DNA of 64,000 bases. It comes from Pseudomonas sp. M47T1 (lineage in GTDB: Bacteria > Pseudomonadota > Gammaproteobacteria > Pseudomonadales > Pseudomonadaceae). Numbering within the stretch: the first letter of the stretch is position 1; every line of letters starts with the position of its first letter. Below the pieces are notes generated by a model, which worked only from the letters and a program-made list of their open reading frames with translations, searched no databases and was not told where the DNA came from. This document shows, in pieces, positions 1 to 7,790 of this stretch. Both the position numbers and the translations under genes were made by a program. The stretch is from NCBI RefSeq assembly GCF_000263855.1, contig NZ_AJWX01000004.1:1-64000 (forward strand). The letters are read 5' to 3'.

Positions 1-234
1 CTGCCACTTAACCGGCAACAGCACGCAGCAGGTTTGGCTTCGCCCGCCCATGTAAGGCCCAAAATTGGAGCCTCCATTGCGGTTGACCATGAACCAGTTG
101 ATCGCCGCCCCCGTATGGTTCCACCCCTCGATCGGCGCACCCAGCTTGCTCGGCGGCTTCGGCGTGCAACCCACCAAAAACACCACACCCAACAGCGCAA
201 GCAGCTGGATGACGCGGATAAATGCATCAGTCAT
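1..234 (-). CDS. DUF3304 family lipoprotein, first copy (3' end cut by window edge)
   Basis: Only the first 78 codons are inside the window; the gene runs off the left edge. The start is an ATG at 234 that overlaps the upstream gene's stop by four bases (ATGA), a sign of translational coupling. Residues 8-20 are hydrophobic and are followed by a lipobox, LVGC at 20-23, so export and lipidation are likely. From the Cys onward the protein is almost the same as the upstream neighbour: both have CTPKPPSKLGAPIEG, then a tryptophan or arginine, then NHTGAAINWFMVNRNGG. The two genes are therefore recent tandem duplicates. DUF3304 proteins are often found in type VI secretion (T6SS) gene islands; an immunity role is an inference only. 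Confidence 0.75.
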   Translation of the reverse strand, partial: MTDAFIRVIQLLALLGVVFLVGCTPKPPSKLGAPIEGWNHTGAAINWFMVNRNGGSNFGPYMGGRSQTCCVLLPVKWQ

Positions 235-752
235 GGCGCGGGGCATGTGGCGGGCTCCTGCATGTTTGAAGGGAAGTCGAAGGGATAGCCCTTCATGCCA
301 GGCAGTTCGGCCACCGCAGACACCGCGATCTTGTCGCAAGGCAGGAAATGCACATCGACAACACCCAGCTTGTCGTAGGGCGCTACCTCGACCCAGGCGC
401 TGTGGTGGGTGTATTTGGCTCGGTGATCAGCCATTCGCTCATGCCAAGCCTCCGAAAACATTCGCTCTTTCCAATATCGCGACGCCCCGACATTCGGATC
501 CTTCTCCCACTCCACCAACACCTTCAACCCCGGCTGCCACCTAACCGGCAACAGCACGCAGCAGTTCTGCTTGCCTCCCCCACCGTAGGGCCCAACGTTC
601 GGCCCCCCATTGCGGTTCACCATGAACCAGTTGATCGCCGCCCCCGTATGGTTACGCCCCTCGATCGGCGCACCCAGCTTGCTCGGTGGCTTCGGCGTGC
701 AGCCCGCCAGCACCATCACCACTGCCGCAAGCCATCGGTAGGAAACGTTCAT
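231..752 (-). CDS. DUF3304 family lipoprotein, second copy
   Basis: 173 aa. The ATG at 752 was chosen over an upstream in-frame start because it opens directly into a signal sequence (MNVSYRWLAAVVMVLAGC, lipobox LAGC at 15-18) and overlaps the stop of the DUF4123 gene (TGATG). The mature part holds the DUF3304 region, with a double cysteine (residues about 64-65) and two later cysteines that could form disulfides in the periplasm. It follows vgrG and the DUF4123 adaptor gene, and a second copy follows it. In T6SS islands this position is normally taken by effector and immunity genes, so it may protect against a toxin encoded further left or elsewhere. No enzymatic motif was recognised. Confidence 0.75.
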   Translation of the reverse strand: MNVSYRWLAAVVMVLAGCTPKPPSKLGAPIEGRNHTGAAINWFMVNRNGGPNVGPYGGGGKQNCCVLLPVRWQPGLKVLVEWEKDPNVGASRYWKERMFSEAWHERMADHRAKYTHHSAWVEVAPYDKLGVVDVHFLPCDKIAVSAVAELPGMKGYPFDFPSNMQEPATCPAP

Positions 753-1558
753 CAAACCTGCCAGGTGCGGGCGCTGTATTCGCTGTGCTGTGCCAGCCAC
801 TCGTCGACATAAGCATCCAGTTCCAACGCCACGGCTTTGTTACGTTGGGCAGCCATATGGGCCATCCATACGTGATGCGCCAGTGCTTCGCGCAAGGTGA
901 TGCCGTAATCACCCGAGCGCAGCAGGCGCTGCCGACACCAACGCTCCGCCTGGCTCCAGGCAGCGAAAGCATCCATCTGGTACGCATTCAGGGTCAGGGG
1001 TGCGTCGGGCAGCACGTTGTTGGCCAGCGGCTGGTCCAGCCCATACACTTGGCAAGCTACCCCGTCACGGTCACGCCACTGCCAATGGACAATGCCGGCG
1101 TGCAGCAGGCTGGTTTGCCCAGGGTGGAGCTGCTCCAGCACCGCACCGAACAGCACAGGGTCGTAAAAACGAAAGATGCCGCTTTTCTGGCCACCGTCCC
1201 ACACGCCCTGAGTGAAGTACATGAGCTGCGCAGCCAGGTTTTCCAGCGGCCAGCGGCTGGCGATGACCAGGTAGCAGGGGTTGCGGTGGTGGGCGATGAG
1301 CAGTTGGGCCATCCAGGCGCAGTGGCTGGGCTCGGCCCACTTCAGGCGCAGCAGGATCGGGCCCTGGGTGGCCAGCGCGCGCTCCGGGGTGGCGGCCAGC
1401 AGTGGGCATTCGACGAGGGGCTGCGGCAGCGCCAGGCGGCTAGCCCATACAGGGCAATCCAGCGCGGTAGCGTCCACCAGCAAGTCGAGGTGGCTGCGGC
1501 CTTCCTGCTGGCTTTGCAGGCTCAGGTGTTCAATCCATTGCTGGGCGGTGGGTTGCAT
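752..1558 (-). CDS. DUF4123 domain protein, T6SS effector adaptor (Tap/TEC type)
   Basis: 268 aa, soluble, no signal peptide or membrane segment. The DUF4123 domain covers roughly residues 20-145, beginning with the typical HLDLLVDATALDCPVW segment. Members of this family act in the cytoplasm as chaperone-adaptors that load a particular effector onto the tip protein VgrG before T6SS firing. The gene begins 15 bases after the vgrG stop and overlaps the next gene, so vgrG, adaptor and the DUF3304 genes probably form one transcript. An adaptor implies a cognate effector; none is present between it and the left edge, so the effector gene is either beyond the edge or unlinked. Confidence 0.8.
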   Translation of the reverse strand: MQPTAQQWIEHLSLQSQQEGRSHLDLLVDATALDCPVWASRLALPQPLVECPLLAATPERALATQGPILLRLKWAEPSHCAWMAQLLIAHHRNPCYLVIASRWPLENLAAQLMYFTQGVWDGGQKSGIFRFYDPVLFGAVLEQLHPGQTSLLHAGIVHWQWRDRDGVACQVYGLDQPLANNVLPDAPLTLNAYQMDAFAAWSQAERWCRQRLLRSGDYGITLREALAHHVWMAHMAAQRNKAVALELDAYVDEWLAQHSEYSARTWQV

Positions 1559-1573
1559 ACAGGCTCCAGAGGG

Positions 1574-3655
1574 TCAGCGGGCGATGGACAGTTCAGCGTG
1601 CGCCTTGGCTCGCTGCAGGCAGGCTTCGCACACCACCGGGGTGCGCTCTTCAGGCGAGGGAGCAACCGAAACGACAGGGGGGCGAAGGGCCATCAGCCGA
1701 CCTGCTGCCTCCTGGGCAGTTTCGCCAGGGCGCTGCGGCAACCCTTGCAGCAGAGCTGCGCCTGCCGTAGGCGCGCCGCCCTGGTCGATGGGCACGCTGC
1801 TGGTAATCCCGGCGTCGGTGATCATCAGAAACTGGCCGCCCACCCGCAGGGTCAGCGAGCTTGATGCACTGAGCACCAGGTGGCTGCCCGCCTGCAGGCT
1901 CAGGTCCTGGTCGCTGTGCAATACGCCGTGGCCGCCGAGGTGGATATGCTGGCTGCCTGTGACACGCAAGTAGTCGTCGGCCTGCAATTCGGTCTTCCGG
2001 GCCCCGACCACACTGACGTGCAGCTCGCCCTGCACTTGCTGGTAACGGTTACCACCGATCAGCACCCGATCGTCGCGGCCCACTTGACGTGCCTGATCAT
2101 TGCCCACCACTTGTTCCAGGTTGCGCTGGGCATGGATATAGATGCGCTCCGCGCCCTTGCGGTCTTCGATCTGCAGTTCGTTGCTGCCACCGCCACCCGG
2201 GGAGCTGAGGCTCTTGAACACGCTGCGGGTCTTGTTCGCCGGCAGCTCGTAGGGCACGTGATTCTTGCCGTTGGGCAGGCAACCGGTGATCAGGGGTTGG
2301 TCCGGGTCGCCATGCAGGAAGGTGACCAGCACTTCCATGCCGATGCGCGGGATGACCATGGCGCCATACCGGTTGCCGGCCCAGGCGCTGGCCACCCGAA
2401 TCCAGCAACTGCTGTGCTCGTCGGGGCTGGCGCTGCGGTCCCAACAAAAGCGCACGCGCACCCGACCATGGGCGTCGCAGTGGATTTCTTCCGTGGCGGG
2501 GCCGCATACCTGTGCGGTCTGAGTCAGGGGCACCACCGGTTTGGGGTGGGCCAACGCGGGGCGGAAGAATACGTCCCAGGGGCTCACCTTGAAGCGGTTG
2601 CGGTAGCCTTGGGTGAGCGCCCCATCCTGCTCGACGGCAACGCTGCCGTGCTCCTCGAGCGCTTGTGGCTGGCGGCCCTCATGCACGACTTCGTACAACA
2701 GCCACTGGCCATTGAAATCACCACGCGGGTGGTCATGCAAGGTCATCAGGCAGCCGCTGAGCAAGCGCGAGACATCGCTGCTGCCCTCGGCACGGTATGC
2801 CTCGAAACGTTGACGCTCCAAAGCCCTGGCCACATGGCGCTTGCCTGCCTGGGCCGTGGGCAACGGCTGGGGAAAACTGAACACTTCCAATTCGTTGAGC
2901 GGTATCGCGCTTCCAGTGGGCGCGGGACGGGCCTCGTATTCGGGAATGAAGCTTGGGTGTTCGAAATCGTAACCGCGCTGGGTCACCCGCACCGGCAAGG
3001 TTTGCGCCAGGGCGGTGAAACGCGATACCACAACCTCTTCAGCCGCCATGCCCGAATCGGCGACAAAACGCACCGGCTGCTCGAGCCGGGGGAAAAAGCT
3101 CTGGCTGTCCCCGAACACCAGCACATGCTGGCCGGGGGAATGCTGGAAGCGAAAATGCCACCCCTCCTCCTCGCACAGGCGCTGGATGAAGTACAGGTCG
3201 CTTTCGCCGTATTGGGTGCAGTAGTCACGCGGGGCATAGGCCACGGGACTGAGTTCGAAGCCCACGCGGTCAGCCAGCAGGCCATGCTCCTTGAGCACCT
3301 GGGTAATGATTTGCTGGACGCTCTGGCCCTGGAAGATTCGCTGGTTGACGCGATGGCGCAGGTTATCCAGTTGCGGCACCAGGGTCAGGTGGTAATGGTG
3401 CAGACGCGTGCCACGCTCGCCCGCCTTGAACGCCCTGATCACGCCGTGGAAGCCACCGCCATCGATATCGAGGTACGCCGGACACTGAAGGAACTCGGCC
3501 GGGTTGAGATCGGGGCGGTCGCTGACCACCTCAACCTCAAAATGATAAAGCTGGCTGACACCCTCGGTGCCACTGAAGCCCAGCACCCTGAAGTCCTGAT
3601 CAACGCCTTGGAGGGTGAGGTGGAAGCGGCTGGGGTGCGTGGCAGTGTCGAGCAT
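1574..3655 (-). CDS. vgrG: Type VI secretion system tip protein VgrG (TssI)
   Basis: 693 aa, a standard length for a VgrG without a toxic C-terminal extension. Residues 1-370 match the gp27-like base, with the family markers HHYHLTLVP (86-94) and QYGESDLYFIQRLCEEEGW (148-166). Residues 385-465 form the gp5 OB-fold (GRVRVRFCWDR; SCWIRVASAWAGNRYG; GMEVLVTFLHGDPDQPLITG). About 470-640 is the gp5 repeat and DUF2345 beta-helix region (ELQIEDRKGAERIYIHAQ). The tail ends in a short Cys-containing stretch with no recognisable effector domain. A Shine-Dalgarno-like AGGA lies 8-9 bases upstream of the chosen ATG. VgrG caps the Hcp tube and carries cargo through the adaptor encoded next to it. No other T6SS structural genes are nearby, so this is an orphan vgrG island. 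Confidence 0.95.
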   Translation of the reverse strand: MLDTATHPSRFHLTLQGVDQDFRVLGFSGTEGVSQLYHFEVEVVSDRPDLNPAEFLQCPAYLDIDGGGFHGVIRAFKAGERGTRLHHYHLTLVPQLDNLRHRVNQRIFQGQSVQQIITQVLKEHGLLADRVGFELSPVAYAPRDYCTQYGESDLYFIQRLCEEEGWHFRFQHSPGQHVLVFGDSQSFFPRLEQPVRFVADSGMAAEEVVVSRFTALAQTLPVRVTQRGYDFEHPSFIPEYEARPAPTGSAIPLNELEVFSFPQPLPTAQAGKRHVARALERQRFEAYRAEGSSDVSRLLSGCLMTLHDHPRGDFNGQWLLYEVVHEGRQPQALEEHGSVAVEQDGALTQGYRNRFKVSPWDVFFRPALAHPKPVVPLTQTAQVCGPATEEIHCDAHGRVRVRFCWDRSASPDEHSSCWIRVASAWAGNRYGAMVIPRIGMEVLVTFLHGDPDQPLITGCLPNGKNHVPYELPANKTRSVFKSLSSPGGGGSNELQIEDRKGAERIYIHAQRNLEQVVGNDQARQVGRDDRVLIGGNRYQQVQGELHVSVVGARKTELQADDYLRVTGSQHIHLGGHGVLHSDQDLSLQAGSHLVLSASSSLTLRVGGQFLMITDAGITSSVPIDQGGAPTAGAALLQGLPQRPGETAQEAAGRLMALRPPVVSVAPSPEERTPVVCEACLQRAKAHAELSIAR

Positions 3656-4051
3656 CCGGGATCCTTGAACGCTTGGGTGCGCAAAGGATCCAGTGTCCGG
3701 GAGCCGTCAGGGGTTAAATGCCGGACCATTCCCAAGACCATGTAGGAAGTTTCTCCTTCTTGGATTTCCTCGGGTTTTGCGGTTGTGGCCGCCAAAAACC
3801 AGGCCTATTGTGGGCCTGTCCCGTCTGATGCGGGATGAGGTTTGACGGCCTCCGACCAAAGAACCGCACAACTGCCAATGCTGTGTTCGTGCATACTCAT
3901 GCCCGAAACACAGCTCCATGGTGACTGTGCGAGGGGCACCCACGGGTGCGCCGGGTTTTTCCTTTGGACCGGTCCGTCAACCCCCGCGCAGTTGCCACCC
4001 ATTTGTTTGACGGCGAATGGCTGGCACCCCACTTTCAAAGGAAATATATCG
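3656..4051. other. 396-bp divergent intergenic region between vgrG and the DUF3077 gene
   Basis: No convincing gene was seen here. It holds the promoters for both flanking genes and several small hairpins: CAGGCC/GGCCTG (3800-3805 with 3813-3818), a CCCG/CGGG stem just after it, and GCACC/GGTGC (3936-3940 with 3945-3949) followed six bases later by five T residues at 3956-3960. The last could be a weak terminator or attenuator in the leader of the DUF3077 gene. A good ribosome binding sequence (AAGGAGA) on the minus strand near 3750 precedes an ATG whose reading frame runs into vgrG out of frame; this is not supported as a gene. Confidence 0.5.
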
Positions 4052-4345
4052 ATGAATACTCTATCTCAAGTTTTTACTCAGCCCTCGACCTTCGGCCAAA
4101 CCACTTCCGGAGCCCCCCTATATAGCGTCCAGGCAGGGCTCCCCCTATCCGAGGTACTGGAACAGGTTGCTATCAATTTGGACAACGCTGCCGTTCTCTG
4201 TGCAGAGACGGTGGATGCCGACCTGCAAACCGGCCGCTCGATGAACCAAATCATTGCGCAGTTGGTTGAGGCGAGCCGTGGCTTGATAGATGCGGCGCTG
4301 GACGGATGCAATCATCCAGGCCACCTGTTGGATGAGGTGCTGTAA
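4052..4345 (+). CDS. DUF3077 domain protein of unknown function
   Basis: 97 aa. The start ATG at 4052 is preceded by AAAGGAAA at about 4037-4044; the longer open frame upstream lacks coding character. The middle (about residues 25-85) resembles the small DUF3077 family common in Pseudomonas: GLPLSEVLEQVAINLDNAAVLCAETVDA, then a helical segment ending QLVEASRGLIDAALDG. It is predicted to be all-helical and cytoplasmic. DUF3077 genes are often scattered as orphan paralogues; nothing here shows a function. A large cruciform repeat follows the gene and may end its transcript. Confidence 0.7.
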   Translation: MNTLSQVFTQPSTFGQTTSGAPLYSVQAGLPLSEVLEQVAINLDNAAVLCAETVDADLQTGRSMNQIIAQLVEASRGLIDAALDGCNHPGHLLDEVL

Positions 4346-4402
4346 ACGCTGAACTGGCCAGACACGCCGCGTAGCCTGGCAGCAGCTACAGGACGGCGTC
4401 GA

Positions 4403-4468
4403 CTGCATCGCGGCCAAGGCCGGCTCCTACCACGGACGGCGTAGGAGCCGACTTCAGTCGCGATGCAG
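4403..4468. repeat. Palindromic REP-like cruciform after the DUF3077 gene
   Basis: Two nested inverted repeats: CTGCATCGCG (4403-4412) pairs with CGCGATGCAG (4459-4468), and CGGCTCCTAC (4421-4430) pairs with GTAGGAGCCG (4441-4450). The inner GTAGGAGC motif is the core seen in the P. putida type of repetitive extragenic palindrome. It sits between the convergent DUF3077 and LysE-type genes and could act as a transcript end for either. Confidence 0.8.
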
Positions 4469-4480
4469 ACGACGCGGTTT

Positions 4481-4498
4481 CAAGACAGTTGCTGCTAC
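4481..4498. repeat. 18-bp direct repeat, left copy, flanking the LysE-type gene
   Basis: The 18-mer CAAGACAGTTGCTGCTAC occurs here and again, identical and in the same orientation, at 5319-5336. The two copies bracket the exporter gene at 4502-5134. Confidence 0.75.
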
Positions 4499-4501
4499 GG
4501 G

Positions 4502-5134
4502 TCAGACTGGCGCGCGGCGCAAGGTGGCCAGCAAGGTGGCAGCGGCGATGAACAGACCGGCAAAGGTACGGTTCACGCGCTGTTGCTGCCGTGGCGTGCG
4601 CAGCAGGCGCAAAACCTTGGACGCCAGCCCGGTATAACCCGCCATCACCAGCAGATCAACGGTGATCATGGTCAGGGTAATGGTGACATATTGGGGCAGT
4701 AGCGGCTCATGCGGGTTGATGAACTGCGGCAGCACCGCCAGCATGAACACCAGGGCCTTGGGGTTGCTGACGTTGACCAGGAAGCCACGGAATACGAGGC
4801 TCATCGGCTTGCCGATAGGGCGTATGGCCGAGTCGGACGACATGTCCATGGGCAAGGCACGCCATTGCTTCACGGCCAGGTAGACGAGATAGAACACGCC
4901 AAACCATTTGATCAGGGTGAAGGCCGTGGCAGAGGCCGCCAGTACCGCGCCCAGGCCAGCGGCGATAATGGCGATCTGCAGGATCAGGCCCAGCTGCAAG
5001 CCCAGGGCATTCCAGTAGCCACGCACGAAACCGTACTGCAGGCCGCAGGACATAGAAGCTATTGCGCCAGCACCGGGGGAAAGACTGATGATCCAGCAGG
5101 CGGCAAAGAATGCCAGCCAGGTTTGCAGCGCCAT
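4502..5134 (-). CDS. LysE/RhtB family amino-acid exporter
   Basis: 210 aa inner-membrane protein with about six hydrophobic segments. The N-terminus (LAFFAACWIISLSPGAGAIASMSCGLQYG, in two parts around residues 7-36) carries the SPGAGAI motif typical of the LysE/RhtB superfamily, and NPKALVFMLAVLPQF near residue 125 is the second family marker. Such proteins export amino acids or their analogues by proton exchange; the substrate cannot be told from sequence. The gene stands alone, convergent with DUF3077, and is bracketed by an 18-bp direct repeat and REP-like palindromes, which may indicate that it is an inserted or deletable unit. Confidence 0.9.
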   Translation of the reverse strand: MALQTWLAFFAACWIISLSPGAGAIASMSCGLQYGFVRGYWNALGLQLGLILQIAIIAAGLGAVLAASATAFTLIKWFGVFYLVYLAVKQWRALPMDMSSDSAIRPIGKPMSLVFRGFLVNVSNPKALVFMLAVLPQFINPHEPLLPQYVTITLTMITVDLLVMAGYTGLASKVLRLLRTPRQQQRVNRTFAGLFIAAATLLATLRRAPV

Positions 5135-5218
5135 GACGCACCTCGTAACAAAATCTGTAGATCGGTAAACCTACTGCTTGTGCACGAAAAACGCCACGAC
5201 AATATACGTATGCGTGGA

Positions 5219-5300
5219 GGCCGCGAAGGCCCGCACAGCGGGCCCGCGATTGGCATGACCGATTAAGGTCCTGCGGACCTTTTCGCAGCCTATCGGCAGC
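5219..5300. repeat. Dispersed palindromic element (family B) with terminator-like hairpin
   Basis: Contains GGCCCGCACAGCGGGCC and GCCCGCGATTGGCATGACCG, followed by AAGGTCC-N4-GGACCTTTTCGCAG at about 5268-5289. Closely similar blocks occur at 42130-42196 and 63756-63830, and the GGTCC/GGACCTTTTCGCAGCCT part recurs at 59751-59790. The AAGGTCC/GGACCTT stem followed by TT could end transcription toward the right. Confidence 0.65.
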
Positions 5301-5318
5301 TCCGACATCCAACGCATA

Positions 5319-5336
5319 CAAGACAGTTGCTGCTAC
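5319..5336. repeat. 18-bp direct repeat, right copy, flanking the LysE-type gene
   Basis: Identical to 4481-4498 (CAAGACAGTTGCTGCTAC). It lies just before the end of the ABC-F gene. Confidence 0.75.
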
Positions 5337-5361
5337 AAGGGCATGACCGCGCCATGACCAC

Positions 5362-7272
5362 CTAAGACAGCGATTCGAGCTCGGCCTGCAGGGTTTCCAG
5401 GGCTTCCAGTGCCATCATCCAGGCCTCTTCAAGCTCCGCTTCACGGACCTTGAGCTTGGCCTGCTGGGCAAGCTGGTCGCGCAATTCATCCTTGCGCGCT
5501 GCTTCATAGATGGAGCTGTCACCCAGCGCCGCCTCGACCTTGGCCAGCTGCTCATGCACCTTGCCCAACTCGGCTTCCAGCTTGTCGGCTTCGCGCTTGT
5601 GCGGGGCCAGTTGCTGGCGCAGGGCCGCAGCGGCCTGGCGCTGGGCTTTCTTGTCAGTCTTGTCGGCGTTTACCGGGGTGTTGCTGACCGGTGCGTTGCG
5701 CAGGCGGTAATCCGCCAGCCAACGGGTGTAGTCGTCAAGGTCGCCGTCAAAGGCCTCGACCTTGCCATCCGCCACCAGCAGGAAGTCGTCGGTGGTGCTT
5801 TTGAGCAGGTGCCGGTCGTGGGAAACCACCAGTACCGCGCCGCTGAACTCCTGCAAGGCCATGGTCAACGCCAGGCGCATTTCCAGGTCCAGGTGGTTGG
5901 TGGGTTCGTCGAGCAACAACAGGTTGGGCTTTTCCCAGGCGATAAGCGCCAGGGCCAGCCGGGCCTTTTCACCACCCGAGAAGTTCAGTACGGGCTCGTC
6001 AATGCGCGCACCTCGGAAGTCGAAACCGCCGAGGAAATCGCGCAGGGTCTGCTCGCGTTCGGTGGGCGCCAGGCGCTGCAGGTGCAACAGCGGGCTGGCC
6101 TTGCTGTCCAGCGAATCCAGCTGATGCTGAGCGAAGTAACCCACGGTGAGGTTCTCGCCTCGCACCAGGCGCCCGCCGATGGGCGACAGCTCGCCGGCGA
6201 GGTTCTTGATCAGGGTGGACTTGCCCGCGCCGTTAGGGCCCAGCAGACCAATGCGTGCGCCCGGGGTCAGTTGCAGCTTGACCTTTTCCAGGATGACTTT
6301 GTCGCCATAACCCAAGCGGCCTTCGGACAGGTCCAGCAATGGGCTGGAGATCTTGTTGGACTCGCGAAACACGAAGTCGAACGGCGAATCCACATGGGCG
6401 GCAGACAGCTCTTCCATCCGCTCCAGCGCTTTGATGCGGCTCTGGGCCTGGCGGGCCTTGGTGGCCTGGGCCTTGAAGCGGGCGATGTACTTTTCCATGT
6501 GCGCGCGCTGGGCCTGCTGCTTCTCGTAGGCTTGCTGCTGCTGAGCCAGGCGCTCGGCGCGAGCGCGCTCGAAGGCCGAGTAGCCACCCCGGTAAAGGGT
6601 GAGCTTGCACTGTTCGACGTGGGCCACATGGTCCACCACCGCATCCAGGAAGTCGCGGTCGTGGGAAATCAGCATCAAGGTGCCGGGGTAGCTCTTGAGC
6701 CACTCCTCAAGCCACAGGATGGCGTCCAGGTCCAAGTGGTTGGTGGGTTCGTCGAGCAGCAACAGGTCGGAGGGGCACATCAGTGCCTGCGCCAGGTTCA
6801 GACGCATCCGCCAACCACCCGAGAAACTGCCTACCGGCCGGTCCATCTGCTCGTTGGTAAAGCCCAGCCCGGCCAGCAACTTGCGCGCCCGCGCGTCGGC
6901 GGTATAGCCGTCGGCGCTGTCGAGTTCGGCGTGCAGGCGCGCCTGCGCGGCGCCGTCGTGTGCGGCCTCGGCGGCGGCCAACTGCTGCTGGACCTCGCGC
7001 AAACGCAAATCCCCGTCGAGAACGTAGTCTACGGCTATTCTCTCGAGGGTATCAATTTCCTGCCGCATGTGAGCAATGCGCCAATCGGCCGGTAACTGGC
7101 AGTCACCGGAATCGGGCACGATCTCGCCGCGCAGCAAGGCGAACAAGGTGGATTTGCCGGCGCCGTTGGCGCCAATCAGGCCGGCTTTCTGACCGGCGTG
7201 CAGGGTCAGCTCGGCGTCTTCTAGCAGACGCTGCGGGCCACGCTGTAAAGTAAGGCTTTGAAGTCGAATCAT
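5362..7272 (-). CDS. yheS: ABC-F family ATPase, YheS-like
   Basis: 636 aa, the length of E. coli YheS. The start ATG at 7272 (MIRLQSLTLQ) fits the family; an upstream in-frame start would add an unconserved tail. Two ATP-binding cassettes and no membrane segments are present: Walker A GANGAGKST at 34-42, signature SFSGGWRMRL and Walker B LLLLDEPTNHLDLDA in the first, then GPNGAGKST, LNFSGGEKARLALAL and LLLLDEPTNHLDLEM in the second. A basic, Gln-rich inter-domain linker (the P-site tRNA interaction motif region) lies between them, and the C-terminus is a charged coiled coil. ABC-F proteins work on the ribosome, relieving stalled elongation. It is divergent from the TIGR02444 gene with a 50-bp gap. 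Confidence 0.92.
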   Translation of the reverse strand: MIRLQSLTLQRGPQRLLEDAELTLHAGQKAGLIGANGAGKSTLFALLRGEIVPDSGDCQLPADWRIAHMRQEIDTLERIAVDYVLDGDLRLREVQQQLAAAEAAHDGAAQARLHAELDSADGYTADARARKLLAGLGFTNEQMDRPVGSFSGGWRMRLNLAQALMCPSDLLLLDEPTNHLDLDAILWLEEWLKSYPGTLMLISHDRDFLDAVVDHVAHVEQCKLTLYRGGYSAFERARAERLAQQQQAYEKQQAQRAHMEKYIARFKAQATKARQAQSRIKALERMEELSAAHVDSPFDFVFRESNKISSPLLDLSEGRLGYGDKVILEKVKLQLTPGARIGLLGPNGAGKSTLIKNLAGELSPIGGRLVRGENLTVGYFAQHQLDSLDSKASPLLHLQRLAPTEREQTLRDFLGGFDFRGARIDEPVLNFSGGEKARLALALIAWEKPNLLLLDEPTNHLDLEMRLALTMALQEFSGAVLVVSHDRHLLKSTTDDFLLVADGKVEAFDGDLDDYTRWLADYRLRNAPVSNTPVNADKTDKKAQRQAAAALRQQLAPHKREADKLEAELGKVHEQLAKVEAALGDSSIYEAARKDELRDQLAQQAKLKVREAELEEAWMMALEALETLQAELESLS

Positions 7273-7322
7273 AATGGCGGCGGAGTCTACCAGCTTCGGC
7301 GGCAACTGGCGCGAGAAGGACT

Positions 7323-7790
7323 ATGCACTCTGACCTGTGGAGCTTTTCCCTGGATCTTTACACTCGCCTTGGCATTGAGCAGGCCTGCCTTGAACTGCAG
7401 GCCGAAGGCGCCAACGTCTGCCTGCTGCTGGGCGCCGCATGGCTGGGCCAACTGGGCGTGGCGTGCAATGGCGACCGCCTGGCGCGCCTGCGCGACTTGG
7501 CCCAGCCGTGGCACGACGAAGTCATACGCCCGCTGCGCCATCTGCGCCAGAGCTGGCGCGAGGCCGCCGCCCACGATCCGGAGCTGGACGCGTTGCGAGA
7601 TCAGGTAAAGGCGTTGGAGCTGGAAGCCGAACGGCAACTGCTTGAGCGTATTGAAACGCTTGCCCAGGACTGGCAGGCAGAAGGCGCCAACGATTTGTCA
7701 GCGTGGCTGGACGGCGTGGCGCCGCCCGTTGCCCGGGAAAAACAACGCGGCGCGCTGCAAAGGCTGCACGCCGCGAGTGCCGCCGGTTAA
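7323..7790 (+). CDS. TIGR02444 family protein (DUF2390)
   Basis: 155 aa, cytoplasmic, helical. The N-terminus LWSFSLDLYTRLGIEQACLELQ and the following NVCLLLGAAWLG are characteristic of the TIGR02444 family, which is conserved in Pseudomonas beside yheS and algP and has no known function. A GCGCGAGAAGGACT stretch immediately upstream supplies a plausible ribosome binding site (GAGAAGGA). The stop codon overlaps the end of the convergent algP gene by four bases. Confidence 0.8.
   Translation: MHSDLWSFSLDLYTRLGIEQACLELQAEGANVCLLLGAAWLGQLGVACNGDRLARLRDLAQPWHDEVIRPLRHLRQSWREAAAHDPELDALRDQVKALELEAERQLLERIETLAQDWQAEGANDLSAWLDGVAPPVAREKQRGALQRLHAASAAG

Noticed and set aside
1880..3745. Long open frame opposite vgrG (621 codons, plus strand)
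   Set aside because: It is antisense to a complete VgrG with all family domains; the frame stays open because of high GC at third codon positions and shows no recognisable domain.
3439..3795. Minus-strand frame near the vgrG start with an AAGGAGA sequence
   Set aside because: It overlaps the vgrG N-terminus out of frame and its product has no resemblance to known proteins; the VgrG start at 3655 has its own ribosome binding sequence.
5554..7095. Long plus-strand frame opposite the ABC-F gene
   Set aside because: The minus strand has both ABC cassettes intact; the antisense translation is Gln/Val-rich without known motifs.
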